DNA of 64,000 nucleotides, from assembly GCA_963724975.1 (NCBI GenBank), contig CAVRXB010000002.1, positions 124,001 through 188,000 of the forward strand. The letters are read 5' to 3'. This document shows positions 35,555 through 44,614 of the stretch, one piece after another (the first letter of the stretch is position 1; every line of letters starts with the position of its first letter). The notes beneath the pieces were generated by a model that saw only the letters and a list, made by a program, of their open reading frames with translations, ran no database searches and was not told the origin of the DNA. This DNA is from CAIWHR01 sp963724975. Lineage in GTDB: Bacteria > Pseudomonadota > Gammaproteobacteria > Burkholderiales > Casimicrobiaceae. The translations under genes were made by a program, and so were the position numbers.

Positions 35555-36919
35555 TCAGCTGACTCGCGTTTCCACCGCCGTAAGCGCCTCATCCAGCACA
35601 TTGAGCGCGGCGTCGAGATCTTCGCGCGCGATAACGAGCGGCGGCGCGAGGGTCAGCACATTGCCTTGGCCAACTTTGAAGGAAAGGCCGCGCGCAAGGC
35701 ACTCGTACATCACGAGTTCGGATTCGCGCCGCGCCGGCACCCCCTCGCGTGCCAGCTCGACTCCGAGCAGAAGGCCGATCCCGCGCACGTCAGAGACGAT
35801 CGCGTGCCGCGTTTGCATCTCGCGCAGCCGATCGAACGCATAAGCGCCGAGCTCGCGCGATCGGTGGAGCAGGTTTTCGTTTGCGACTACCTCGAGTGTG
35901 GCGAGTGCCGCGGCCGCGCCCACGGAGCTCTTTTCGTGCGTGTAGTGACCGAGCGCGCGGTCGGCGGCGATGTCGAGATCGCCTCGCACGATCAAGGCGG
36001 CCATCGGAAACACGGCACCTCCGAGGCCTTTGCCGATCACGACCATGTCGGGGACGATGTCGTAGTGTTCGAAGGCGAACATGCGTCCCGTGCGGCCGAG
36101 GCAGATCGGAATCTCGTCCAGGATCAGAAGTGCGCCGTGCCTGTCGCAGGCATCGCGCACGACGCGGTAGTACTCGGGAGGTGGAACCTGGACGTCGGTC
36201 GAGCGCACGGTCTCGATCACGACGGCACCGACGTCCTCCTCCTTGCCGAGCACGTAATCGAGATATTCGGCGCACTGCGCATTGCACGTTCCGCCGCAGC
36301 CGAAGCGGCAGGCTGAAGGGTCGCACGGCGGCGCATGCTCGGTGCCGGCCATGAGCGGTCCCATCCCCTTGCGAAAGAGGGCCTCGCCGCCGATCGAAAT
36401 CGCGTCGAGCGACGCGCCATGAAACGAATCCCACAAAGAGAGCGTCTTGTGACGCCCGGTGGCGAGGCGCGCGAGCTTCAATGCCATGCCGATCGCAAGC
36501 GTACCGCCCGGAGAGAACAGCACCTTGCCGAGCGGCTCGGGCGCAAGCGCGGCGAGCTTCTGCGCGAGTGCCACCGCCGTGGCGTTCGTGTAACGACGCG
36601 GCGAGAAGGGCAGCATGTCGAGCTGCGTGCGGACGGCGGCCATCACGTGGGGATGGCGGTAGCCCACCTGATGGACGCTGTTGCCGTGGAAATCCATGAT
36701 GCGGCGGCCTTCGACGTCGGTCAGCCAGATGCCTTCGCACGACGCGAGCGCATTGAAGCAGGGCGTCGACAGCGATTGATGCAGGAAGACCTCTGCGTCG
36801 GCGTCGAGCAACGCGCGCGTTTCGTCGTGCACGTACGCGCTTTCGAACGCGCTGCGCAGCGGCGAGAGATTGACGTCTCCCTCGGCAGCGAGGTCGACCG
36901 GCGGCAGTGGCTTGTTCAT
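35555..36919 (-). CDS. Class III PLP enzyme, candidate hydroxy-AEP ammonia-lyase (PbfA-like)
   Basis: A 454-residue fold-type I, class III aminotransferase homologue with PLP Lys297 in VIGKGLGG and LLILDEIPICLGRTG just before it. Several features differ from ordinary omega-transaminases: STPCFNALASCEGIWL, MDFHGNSVHQVGYRHP, the Cys-rich stretch CDPSACRFGCGGTCNAQC, and ETVRSTDVQVPPPEYY. These and the location beside phnY, phnA and phnW agree with PbfA, described as converting (R)-1-hydroxy-2-aminoethylphosphonate to phosphonoacetaldehyde and ammonia. A true transaminase is the alternative. The ATG at 36919 is 22 bases after phnY; the open frame further upstream is a shadow. Confidence 0.72.
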   Translation of the reverse strand: MNKPLPPVDLAAEGDVNLSPLRSAFESAYVHDETRALLDADAEVFLHQSLSTPCFNALASCEGIWLTDVEGRRIMDFHGNSVHQVGYRHPHVMAAVRTQLDMLPFSPRRYTNATAVALAQKLAALAPEPLGKVLFSPGGTLAIGMALKLARLATGRHKTLSLWDSFHGASLDAISIGGEALFRKGMGPLMAGTEHAPPCDPSACRFGCGGTCNAQCAEYLDYVLGKEEDVGAVVIETVRSTDVQVPPPEYYRVVRDACDRHGALLILDEIPICLGRTGRMFAFEHYDIVPDMVVIGKGLGGAVFPMAALIVRGDLDIAADRALGHYTHEKSSVGAAAALATLEVVANENLLHRSRELGAYAFDRLREMQTRHAIVSDVRGIGLLLGVELAREGVPARRESELVMYECLARGLSFKVGQGNVLTLAPPLVIAREDLDAALNVLDEALTAVETRVS

Positions 36920-36941
36920 CGCCCGCAAATGCCTCCGTCGC

Positions 36942-38396
36942 TTACCATGGCAGCGAATAGGTCTTCGTGTTGGTAAAGCTCCGCATGGCTTCCTGTACGC
37001 CTTCCTTGTAGCCCAGCCCCGAATCCTTGATGCCGCCGAACGGCGTGAGCTCGAGACGATAGCCGGGGACTTCTCGCACGTTGACGCTGCCGACGTTGAG
37101 CTCGGCGACCAACCGGGTGATGTAATCGAGCCGGTTCGTACATACAGCCGACGAAAGGCCATAGTCGGTGCCGTTCGCGATGCGTATCGCCTCGTCGATA
37201 TCCTTGAACCGGATCACCGGCGACACGGGACCGAACGTCTCGTACTCAACGACCGGCATGTCGGGCGTCACCCGGTCGATCAGCGTCGGCGAATAAAGCG
37301 CACCGCGCCGCACGTTGCCGTGGAGGAGTGACGCGCCACGGGAGAGCGCGTCGTTGACCTTGGCCTCGAACGATTGCGCAGCGGGCTCGTCGATCACCGT
37401 TCCCATGTCGAGCGCAGGATCCATCGGATCGCCATAGCTCCAGGCTTTCGTTTTCTCGAGCAGGCGTTCGACAAAGTCCCCGGCGATCGCCTCGTGGACC
37501 AGCATCCGCTTGATCGCCGTGCACCGCTGACCTGAATTCTTGTAGGAGCCCGTCGCAGCGAGCGTCGCCGCTTCCTCGATGTCGGCGTCCTCCATGACAA
37601 TGATCGGGTCGTTACCGCCCAGTTCCAGCACCTGCCGCTTGTAGACCGCTTTCGCCGCGATGTACTTGCCGACGGCGACGCCGCCCGTGAACGTGATGAG
37701 ATCGACGTCGGGATTCGTCAGCATTTCGTCGGCGATCTCTTTCGGGTCGCCGGTGACGACCGAGAACATCTCGGGCGGCAAACCGGCCTCGTACAGGATG
37801 TCGGCCAGCAGCAGCGCCGTCAGCGGCGTCTTCTCGGTGGGCTTCAACACCATCCGGTTATTGGTCGCGATCGACGGTGCCACCTTGTGCGCCACCTGGT
37901 TCAGCGGATGGTTGAACGGCGTGATCGCGGAAATCGCGCCGAGCAGAGGCTCGCGCAGCGTGTAGACCTTGCGTTTCTTACCGTGCGGCGTGAGATCGCA
38001 GGAAAAGATCTGGCCATCGTCGGCGAGCGCGGCGTTGCCGGCGAAAACGAATACGTCGCAGGCGCGGCCGACTTCGTACAGCGAATCCTTCTTGCATATC
38101 CCGCACTCGGCCGTGATGAGGTCCGAGATCTCGTCGGTGCGGCCGCGGATGATCTCGGCGGCGCGGTAGAGGATCCGATAGCGGTCGTGCCGCGTCAGCG
38201 TCGAGCGAAAGCCTTTGGCGATCGCGAACGCGCGGCGGATGTCGTCGATGGACGCTTTCGGAACCGTTCCGACGAGCGCGCCGGTATACGGGTTGCGGAC
38301 GTCGATCGAGCGGTCGCTGCCGATGGCGGCGCCGGCGATTCGCATCTTTTCCCGCAGCACGCGGCCGTTCCGCACGTCCTTCAGCTCGGTCATCAT
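36942..38396 (-). CDS. phnY: Phosphonoacetaldehyde dehydrogenase
   Basis: An NAD-dependent aldehyde dehydrogenase of about 484 residues that oxidises phosphonoacetaldehyde to phosphonoacetate. ALDH landmarks are TPFNHPLNQVAHKVAP, TFTGGVAVGK, the general base in LELGGNDP, and the catalytic Cys in NSGQRCTAIKR. Segments such as ECGICKKDSLYEVGRACDV are typical of the phosphonoacetaldehyde group (TIGR03250 type). Genomic context is decisive: phnA lies 19 bases upstream in the same operon and phnW is nearby. Two consecutive ATGs (38396, 38393) are possible starts. Confidence 0.9.
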   Translation of the reverse strand: MMTELKDVRNGRVLREKMRIAGAAIGSDRSIDVRNPYTGALVGTVPKASIDDIRRAFAIAKGFRSTLTRHDRYRILYRAAEIIRGRTDEISDLITAECGICKKDSLYEVGRACDVFVFAGNAALADDGQIFSCDLTPHGKKRKVYTLREPLLGAISAITPFNHPLNQVAHKVAPSIATNNRMVLKPTEKTPLTALLLADILYEAGLPPEMFSVVTGDPKEIADEMLTNPDVDLITFTGGVAVGKYIAAKAVYKRQVLELGGNDPIIVMEDADIEEAATLAATGSYKNSGQRCTAIKRMLVHEAIAGDFVERLLEKTKAWSYGDPMDPALDMGTVIDEPAAQSFEAKVNDALSRGASLLHGNVRRGALYSPTLIDRVTPDMPVVEYETFGPVSPVIRFKDIDEAIRIANGTDYGLSSAVCTNRLDYITRLVAELNVGSVNVREVPGYRLELTPFGGIKDSGLGYKEGVQEAMRSFTNTKTYSLPW

Positions 38397-38415
38397 GTTC
38401 ACGCCGCGGTCCCCC

Positions 38416-39642
38416 TCATTGCAGATAGTTGAGAGCGACGTCGAAGGCGTCGAAATTCCGCCATCGCCGGCCATCGGGAAGCGCCGGTGCCCGACGGTTC
38501 GCGATCAGCGGCACCTGTTGCTCGGAAACGCCGCCGTGCGAGCGCAACGGCGCGTCGAGGCCCGAGAGATCATGCCGGTCGCGGCTTGTGCCGATGACCG
38601 TCAGCCGCTCGGACACGACGACAAGGTCGCCGACGCGATCGGAGGGCAGCTCGAAGCGGGCGCAGGCGAGAGCCCGCGGCAGCACGAGATCGATGCCCGG
38701 AATCGCGGCAATGCGGGCGCGGGCTTCCTCCGCGACGACCGGCGAGGACAGATAGACGGTTGCGAACGATCCGAGCGCACCGTGATGGACGACATAGGGA
38801 TCGGTGATCGGCAGGATCACGCGAGTGGCACCGGCACCGTACGCGCGATCGAGCGCATCCTGCAGGAACACGATATTCGGACGCCCAAAAGCGTCGGTCT
38901 TCGCATTCATCCCATGGTCGGCCGTGACCACGATCGCCGCACCTTGCGCATCGAGCGCCGCAAGATAACCGTCCATCATGGCGTAGAAATCGTTGGCGAT
39001 GCCATTTCCGGGCGCGGCCTTGTGTTGAACGTAGTCGGTGGTCGACAGGTACATGATGTCCGGACGGTCGCGCTCCATGAGTTTCACGCCGGCCGCGAAC
39101 ACGAATTCCGACAGCGCCGCGCTGTAAACCGACGGCAGCGGCAGTCCAACCAGACGGAGCACGTCGTCGATGCCGTTGCCGGCGGACGACACGCTGTCCG
39201 CCTTTTCCGCGGAGAAACAAATCCCGGTCAGCTTGTGGCCGAGCAGCGCGCGAAGCTTGTCCTTTGCCGTAACGACCGCGACCTTGGCGCCAGCGCCGGC
39301 AAACGCGGCGAGGATTGTGCCTGCGCGCAGGTACTTCGGATCGTTCATCATCACTTCCGCGCCGGCGTCCGTGTCCCAGAAGTAATTGCCGCAGATGCCA
39401 TGCACGGAAGGCGGCGCGCCGGTGACGATCGACAGGTTGTTGGGATTCGTGAACGACGGCACCACGCAATCGGCGGTGAGACAAGTGCCCGTTTCGCGCA
39501 GCCGCGCAAGGTAGGGCGTGCGTCCGGTCGCAACTGCCTGATTGATGTATTCGGGTTCGCACCCGTCGACGCATACGACGACGACCGGTTGCTTGGGCGA
39601 CGCGTAACTGCGGCCATTGATGGTCAGCGGCCGCGTATTCAA
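38416..39642 (-). CDS. phnA: Phosphonoacetate hydrolase
   Basis: A zinc-dependent alkaline-phosphatase-superfamily C-P hydrolase that cleaves phosphonoacetate to acetate and phosphate. The 408-residue protein shows the first metal ligand Asp26 (VCVDGCEP), the nucleophile Thr65 (PSFTNPNN), TTDYVQHK with the next Asp and His, TADHGMN, and a late His in SHGGVSEQQVP. Its start overlaps the GntR stop by three bases (ATGA) and phnY follows. This is the C-P bond-breaking step of the PhnW-PhnY-PhnA route and yields free phosphate regardless of phosphate supply. Confidence 0.94.
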   Translation of the reverse strand: MNTRPLTINGRSYASPKQPVVVVCVDGCEPEYINQAVATGRTPYLARLRETGTCLTADCVVPSFTNPNNLSIVTGAPPSVHGICGNYFWDTDAGAEVMMNDPKYLRAGTILAAFAGAGAKVAVVTAKDKLRALLGHKLTGICFSAEKADSVSSAGNGIDDVLRLVGLPLPSVYSAALSEFVFAAGVKLMERDRPDIMYLSTTDYVQHKAAPGNGIANDFYAMMDGYLAALDAQGAAIVVTADHGMNAKTDAFGRPNIVFLQDALDRAYGAGATRVILPITDPYVVHHGALGSFATVYLSSPVVAEEARARIAAIPGIDLVLPRALACARFELPSDRVGDLVVVSERLTVIGTSRDRHDLSGLDAPLRSHGGVSEQQVPLIANRRAPALPDGRRWRNFDAFDVALNYLQ

Positions 39643-40439
39643 CGCAATTTCCTTGTTGCGGTTTGCGCGGCTCGCGCGGTCTGATGGGTCGCGGCGGGCG
39701 TTCGATGCATGCGCTCGCGACTCGCCATCACGTGGTCGAACAACGCGCGACCGGCGGCGGCGGCCTGGCCTGCGGCGATCCGGTCGACGATCTCGCGATG
39801 CTCTCGCGTCGACACGGGAAGCGTGCCCGACTGCGAGAGCGTCGCGCGGCGGTAGAGGTGGAGCTCGTTGACGAGCCGCCGGTACGTGGCGAGCAGTTTC
39901 TGGTTTCGCGTGAGCTCAACCAGCCTGTCGTGAAACTGGAGGTTGGCGGCGACGTACGCGTCGACGTCGCCCTTGGCCGCCGCGCGTTCCATCCGGTCGA
40001 CGCGAGCGCGCAAGTCGCTCACGTCGTCGGCAGTGGCGGTCTGCGCAAGACGGCGGCCGACGAACTCGTCGAGCGCCGCGCGGACTTCGTAGATCTCGTC
40101 GGCTTCGTCGACGCTGATCTGACGGACGAATACGCCACGGTTCTTCTCGAGGCGGACGAGACCCGACGCCTCGAGCGCACGGAAAGCCTCGCGGACCGGA
40201 CCGCGCGATACGCCAAGGAGCTCCGCCACCGACGCTTCGTTGAGCTTTCCGCCGGCGGGAAGATCGCCGGCCAGGATCATCCGTTCGAGCTCCTTTTCCA
40301 CAAGGGCGGGCAGCGAGCTCGATTGCACCAGGGCGATGGCGTCGGCGCCCTGCGGGGCGTGGCGTCCCAGGCGTCGCGGGCGAGGAGCGGGCGCGCGCGG
40401 CGACGGGCCGGCGCGGTCGGCGGCGGTACTCTTCAGCAT
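39639..40439 (-). CDS. phnR: GntR/FCD regulator of the phosphonate cluster
   Basis: A 266-residue FadR-type GntR regulator with a winged helix (about residues 48-112, including AVAELLGVSRGPVREAFRALE-like helices) and an FCD effector domain (about 120-245). Regulators of this kind occur beside phnW/phnA in Burkholderia and relatives (TIGR03338 type). The ATG at 40439 is preceded at 40465-40480 by a perfect 7-2-7 palindrome, the likely autoregulatory operator. First gene of the long minus-strand operon, divergent from the AEP transporter. The effector may be AEP or a downstream intermediate. Confidence 0.87.
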   Translation of the reverse strand: MLKSTAADRAGPSPRAPAPRPRRLGRHAPQGADAIALVQSSSLPALVEKELERMILAGDLPAGGKLNEASVAELLGVSRGPVREAFRALEASGLVRLEKNRGVFVRQISVDEADEIYEVRAALDEFVGRRLAQTATADDVSDLRARVDRMERAAAKGDVDAYVAANLQFHDRLVELTRNQKLLATYRRLVNELHLYRRATLSQSGTLPVSTREHREIVDRIAAGQAAAAGRALFDHVMASRERMHRTPAATHQTARAAQTATRKLR

Positions 40440-40464
40440 CTTGCGATTAGACGTCGCGCCGTGT

Positions 40465-40480
40465 AGATTGTCAACAATCT
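40465..40480. promoter_or_regulatory. Candidate GntR operator, site 1
   Basis: AGATTGTCAACAATCT is a perfect inverted repeat (7-base arms, 2-base centre), 25 bases before the GntR start codon. The core ATTGT-NN-ACAAT is of the kind bound by FCD-type GntR regulators. A second copy with 14 of 16 identical bases lies at 49616-49631. Confidence 0.7.
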
Positions 40481-40527
40481 GCAATCTGCGGATGCCAAAA
40501 TGCGCGGGATTTTGCGATCCCAGTCCG

Positions 40528-40550
40528 CCGGAAATTCATCCGGTTTCCGG
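40528..40550. promoter_or_regulatory. Second inverted repeat in the phn divergent region
   Basis: CCGGAAA (40528-40534) and TTTCCGG (40544-40550) are perfectly complementary across 9 bases. It lies in the 246-base gap between the GntR gene and the AEP transporter and may be an operator or stem-loop. It has no similarity to site 1. Confidence 0.3.
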
Positions 40551-40685
40551 CATCGCGGATTTGCATTTGCCGGCGTTGCACGGTGCGCGTAGCATCGTCG
40601 CCTGCATGAGGTTTGTCGCCCGTTTGCGATCTGTCTGACGCACATCGTTACACGCAGTTCCGCAGTTTTTCGACCGAGGAGTCCG

Positions 40686-41720
40686 ATGATGAAGATTGCC
40701 CGTGGTTTGTGGTTGATGGGGATCGTCGCCGCCGCTATCGCTTTCGCGTTACCGGCGGCCGCGCAGAAAACACAGCTTCTGGTCTACACGGCGCTCGAAA
40801 CCGACCAGATCAAGGCCTACGAAGACGCGTTTTACAAGGCGGTTCCCGATGTCGAGATAAAGTGGGTGCGCGATTCCACCGGGGTCGTCACCGCGAAGCT
40901 GCTTGCCGAAAAGGCGAACCCGCAAGCCGACGTCGTCTGGGGACTCGCGGCGACCAGTCTCCTCGTGCTCGAAAACGAAGGCATGCTGCAGCCCTACGCG
41001 CCGGCCGGGCTCGCGCAGATCGGCGCGCAGTACAAGGACAGCAAGAATCCGCCGATGTGGTGGGGAATGGACGTCTGGGGAGCGACGGTCTGCTTCAACA
41101 CGGTCGAAGCCGCGAAGATGAACCTGCCGAAACCTGATTGCTGGCAGGATCTGACGAAGCCGGTCTACAAGGGCAAGATCGTGATGCCGAACCCCGCGTC
41201 GTCCGGCACGGGTTTTCTCGACGTGTCGTCGTGGCTGCAGATGATGGGCGAGCAGAACGGATGGAAATTCATGGACGGGCTGCATGACAACATCGCGCAA
41301 TACACCCACTCCGGCAGCAAGCCTTGCGTCCAGGCCGGCAACGGTGAATTCCCCATCGGCATCTCGTTCGAGTATCGCGCCAACACGATCAAGGCGAAGG
41401 GTGGTCCGATCGATCTCGTCTTTCCGAAGGAAGGGCTCGGCTGGGACATGGAAGCATTCGGCATCATGAAAGGCACCAAGAAGCTCGATGCGGCGAAGAA
41501 GCTCGCCGACTGGGCGTCGTCGAAGGCGGCGATGGAGCAGTACGCCAAGAACTATGCGATCGTCGCGGTTCCCGGCGTTGCGCAGCCGCTGCCCAACGTA
41601 CCCGCCGACTACGAGAAGCGCCTCGCGAAGAACGATTTCGCCTGGGCCGCAAAGAACCGCGACAAGATCCTGGCCGAGTGGACCAGGCGTTACGATTCAA
41701 AATCCGAACCCAAGAAGTAA
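40686..41720 (+). CDS. phnS: 2-aminoethylphosphonate ABC transporter, binding protein
   Basis: A periplasmic type II solute-binding protein of 344 residues. A signal peptide covers residues 1-26 (cleavage at PAAAQ-K), followed by the Fe3+/polyamine/AEP-type binding fold (LLVYTALETDQIKAYEDAF, GFLDVSSWLQMMGEQNGW). It matches the AEP-binding group (TIGR03261 type), and phnT, phnU and phnW follow in order. Start ATG 40686 or 40689 after GAGGAG at 40675. Divergent from the GntR gene. Confidence 0.88.
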   Translation: MMKIARGLWLMGIVAAAIAFALPAAAQKTQLLVYTALETDQIKAYEDAFYKAVPDVEIKWVRDSTGVVTAKLLAEKANPQADVVWGLAATSLLVLENEGMLQPYAPAGLAQIGAQYKDSKNPPMWWGMDVWGATVCFNTVEAAKMNLPKPDCWQDLTKPVYKGKIVMPNPASSGTGFLDVSSWLQMMGEQNGWKFMDGLHDNIAQYTHSGSKPCVQAGNGEFPIGISFEYRANTIKAKGGPIDLVFPKEGLGWDMEAFGIMKGTKKLDAAKKLADWASSKAAMEQYAKNYAIVAVPGVAQPLPNVPADYEKRLAKNDFAWAAKNRDKILAEWTRRYDSKSEPKK

Positions 41721-41736
41721 ACTTCTGATGGATCAA

Positions 41737-41774
41737 GGGGTTCCCCCGCAGGCGCTTCGCGCGCCGGGGTGCCC
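41737..41774 (+). promoter_or_regulatory. Intercistronic stem-loop between phnS and phnT
   Basis: Nested complementary blocks GGGG / CCCC / GGCGC - TTCGC loop - GCGCC / GGGG / CCCC form a long GC-rich hairpin in the 69-base gap. There is no T-run, so an mRNA-stabilising or processing element that keeps binding-protein levels above ATPase levels is more likely than a terminator. Its core resembles the hairpin in the 121-bp repeats at 20165. Confidence 0.6.
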
Positions 41775-41789
41775 CTACTTTGCTTCGTA

Positions 41790-42860
41790 ATGGGCGCTGA
41801 CGCGTACCTGCGACTTGACGGTATTCACAAGAGCTTCGGCAAGTTCGAGGCATTGCGGGAGATCGCGCTCGACGTCGTGCGCGGCGAGCTCATGGTCTTC
41901 CTCGGTCCGTCGGGCTGCGGCAAGACGACGCTGTTGCGGATTGTCGCCGGTCTCGAAACCCACGACCGCGGAACCATCGTCCAGGACGGCCGCGACATCT
42001 CGCGGTTGCCGGCGATTCGACGCGACTACGGGATCGTCTTCCAGTCCTACGCGTTATTTCCGAACCTCACGATCCACGACAACGTCGCCTACGGACTCGT
42101 CAACCGGCGGCAGGGCCGCGAGCAGATCCAATCGCGCGTACGCGAGCTCCTGAAGCTCGTGGGACTTCCGGAGTCGGGCGCCAAGTACCCCGCTCAGCTT
42201 TCAGGCGGCCAGCAGCAGCGGATCGCACTGGCGCGAGCCCTTGCGGCGGCACCAGGACTGCTGCTGCTCGATGAACCGCTTTCGGCACTCGACGCGCTGG
42301 AGCGCGTGCGCCTGCGCGGCGAAATCCGGGCGCTGCAGCAGCGTCTCGGCGTGACCACCATCATGGTCACGCACGATCAGGAGGAGGCACTGTCGATGGC
42401 GGATCGCATCGTCGTGATGAACGGCGGGCGAATCGAGCAGGTGGGAACGCCGCGCGAAATCTACGGTGCGCCAACGACTCCGTTCGTGGCCGATTTCGTC
42501 GGCAAGATCAATGTGCTGCCGGCGGTGGCAGAGGGGGGCGGCAAGTTCCGTGTGGGCTCCGTCTCGCTTGCGGTGGCGTGCCGCGATATCGCGGCCGGGA
42601 CTGCCGTGAAGCTGTACCTGCGGCCCGAGGAAATCGCGGTCCATGCGAACGGTTCCACACCCGGCGACGCGCTCGCGGCCAAAATCGGGAAGATCGAATT
42701 CCTGGGCGCCTTCTGCATGATCGGAATCGTGCTCGATGCGGCCGATGCGCCGGCGCTTGTCGCCAACGTGCCGCGACAGACGGTCGACGCGGCGCATCTT
42801 GCGACCGGCCAGGCGGTCACCGTGAGTCTGCCGCCCGCGGCATTGCGCGTGCTGGGCTGA
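41790..42860 (+). CDS. phnT: 2-aminoethylphosphonate ABC transporter, ATPase
   Basis: A 356-residue importer ATPase. Walker A GPSGCGKT (39-46), Q-loop in VFQSYALFPN, ABC signature LSGGQQQR, Walker B LLLLDEPLSALD and H-loop VTHDQEEA are all present. A C-terminal TOBE-type regulatory domain occupies about 245-355. The ATG at 41790 is chosen; GTG 41769 lies inside the upstream hairpin. The stop overlaps the permease start (TGATG). Confidence 0.88.
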   Translation: MGADAYLRLDGIHKSFGKFEALREIALDVVRGELMVFLGPSGCGKTTLLRIVAGLETHDRGTIVQDGRDISRLPAIRRDYGIVFQSYALFPNLTIHDNVAYGLVNRRQGREQIQSRVRELLKLVGLPESGAKYPAQLSGGQQQRIALARALAAAPGLLLLDEPLSALDALERVRLRGEIRALQQRLGVTTIMVTHDQEEALSMADRIVVMNGGRIEQVGTPREIYGAPTTPFVADFVGKINVLPAVAEGGGKFRVGSVSLAVACRDIAAGTAVKLYLRPEEIAVHANGSTPGDALAAKIGKIEFLGAFCMIGIVLDAADAPALVANVPRQTVDAAHLATGQAVTVSLPPAALRVLG

Positions 42861-44581
42861 TGGCCGTCGCCACCGGCGCGCTGTCCCGGGCCCAGGCGCC
42901 CACGGTGACGCCGCTCGTGCACTGGCACGACCGGCTCGCGCAGGGGCTGCTGCTCGTCTGTTGCTTGGGCCTCGTTATTTTCCTGCTGGCGCCGCTCGCG
43001 ACGATCCTCGTGAGAAGCGTGCAGGACCGGTCAGGCGCCTTCGTCGGGCTCCTGCAGTTTCAGGAGTATTTCGCAACACCCGCGCTGCGCAGCTCGATCT
43101 GGAACACGCTGTGGGTTGGTACGGCCGTCACGGCGATCACGGTGCCGCTGGCGTTCGTCTACGCTTACGCGTTGACGCGCTCGCGCATGCCGGGCAAGAC
43201 GCTCTTCCGCGTGATTGCGCTCACGCCGATCCTCGCGCCCTCGCTCATGGCTGCGATTTCGTTCGTCCAATGGTTCGGGAACCAGGGCGCACTCAAGTGG
43301 GTGATGGGCGGGGCGTCGGTCTACGGGCCGATCGGAATCATCCTGAGCTCGATCTACGCCACCTTTCCCCACGCGCTGATGATCGTGCTGACCGCGCTCT
43401 TGCTGGCGGATGGCAGGCTCTACGAGGCGGCGGAATCGCTGCGCACACCGCGCTGGCGCAAATTCTTCACGATCACGCTGCCGGGTGCACAGTTCGGCCT
43501 GGTCAGCGCCACGATGGTCGTGTTTTCGTACACTGTCAGCGACTTCGGCATCCCGAAGGTGATCGGCGGCAATTTCAACGTGCTGGCGCTCGATATCTTC
43601 AAGCAGGTCATCGGGCAGCAGAATTTCAACAAGGGCGCGGTCGTTGGTCTGATCCTGCTTGTGCCGGTGGTACTCGCGTTCGTCGTCGACTGGATCATGC
43701 AGGGACGCATCCAGGCGCAGTTCTCGGCGCGGGCGGTCCCCTACGTGCCGAAGCGCGAGCCGTGGTTCGACCGGGCGATGCTTCTCTTTTGCGTCGTCGT
43801 CGCGATTCTGCTGCTCGCGGTGCTGGGCATGGCCGTCTACACGTCGTTCATCAAGTTCTGGCCGTACGACAAGTCCATGAGTCTCCGGCACTACTCGTTC
43901 GGCCTGATCGATGCGGGCGTGATCTCCTCTTTCTTCAATAGCCTCAAGATGGCGGTCTACGCTGCTTTGTTCGGCACCATGTTCATCTTCGGCGTAGCCT
44001 ACCTGCTGGAAAAAACGCGAGGGATGCCGGCGATCAAGGCGTCCGTGCGCTTGCTCGCGGCGATCCCGATGGCGGTGCCGGGAATGGTACTGGGCCTAGG
44101 CTATATCCTGTTCTTCAACGATCCCGCGAATCCGCTCAACGGACTGTACGGGACGCTCGCGATCCTGGTGCTCTCGACGATCGTCCACTACTACACGTCG
44201 AGCCACATGACAGCCGTGACGGCGCTGAAGTCGCTCGACAACGAGTTCGAGGCCGTGTCAGCTTCGCTCAAGGTGCCGTTCTACAAGACGTTCTTCCGAG
44301 TGACCGTCCCCGTCTGCCTGCCGCCCATACTCGACATCGGGCGGTATCTGTTCGTCAATGCGCTGGTGACGATCTCGGCAGTAGTGTTCCTGTACGGACC
44401 GGCCACGCAGCTCGCGTCAGTTGCTATCGTCAATCTCGACGATGCGGGCGAAATCGGCCCGGCGGCGGCCATGGCCACGCTGATCGTTGCCGCCTCGACC
44501 ATCTGCTGCGTAGCGTACGCCATCGTCACGCGCTTCATCGTCACCCGCACGCAGCGGTGGCGCGCGGCGCCGACCGTTTGA
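42860..44581 (+). CDS. phnU: 2-aminoethylphosphonate ABC transporter, fused permease
   Basis: A 573-residue permease holding two binding-protein-dependent transport modules in one chain (about 65-285 and 340-560), each with an EAA-like loop (EAAESLRTPRWRKFFTITLP and EAVSASLKVPFYKTFFRVTVP). About twelve membrane helices. Single-chain permeases are typical of this AEP transporter type (TIGR03262). Starts at ATG 42860 within the phnT stop; the longer open frame upstream is the shadow of phnT. PhnW follows after 33 bases. Confidence 0.88.
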   Translation: MAVATGALSRAQAPTVTPLVHWHDRLAQGLLLVCCLGLVIFLLAPLATILVRSVQDRSGAFVGLLQFQEYFATPALRSSIWNTLWVGTAVTAITVPLAFVYAYALTRSRMPGKTLFRVIALTPILAPSLMAAISFVQWFGNQGALKWVMGGASVYGPIGIILSSIYATFPHALMIVLTALLLADGRLYEAAESLRTPRWRKFFTITLPGAQFGLVSATMVVFSYTVSDFGIPKVIGGNFNVLALDIFKQVIGQQNFNKGAVVGLILLVPVVLAFVVDWIMQGRIQAQFSARAVPYVPKREPWFDRAMLLFCVVVAILLLAVLGMAVYTSFIKFWPYDKSMSLRHYSFGLIDAGVISSFFNSLKMAVYAALFGTMFIFGVAYLLEKTRGMPAIKASVRLLAAIPMAVPGMVLGLGYILFFNDPANPLNGLYGTLAILVLSTIVHYYTSSHMTAVTALKSLDNEFEAVSASLKVPFYKTFFRVTVPVCLPPILDIGRYLFVNALVTISAVVFLYGPATQLASVAIVNLDDAGEIGPAAAMATLIVAASTICCVAYAIVTRFIVTRTQRWRAAPTV

Positions 44582-44614
44582 CATCACGCCGATTCTTTCC
44601 GACCAGGAGCCATC

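Noticed and set aside
33657..35843. A 728-codon plus-strand open frame opposite the Na/Pi transporter
   Set aside because: Highly charged, repetitive composition and no domain features; a shadow of a well-supported gene.
36242..36318. A metal-cluster-binding role for the Cys-rich stretch of the class III PLP enzyme
   Set aside because: The cysteines lie in an insert of a PLP fold and similar inserts seem to be a feature of this enzyme group; nothing indicates an iron-sulfur cluster.
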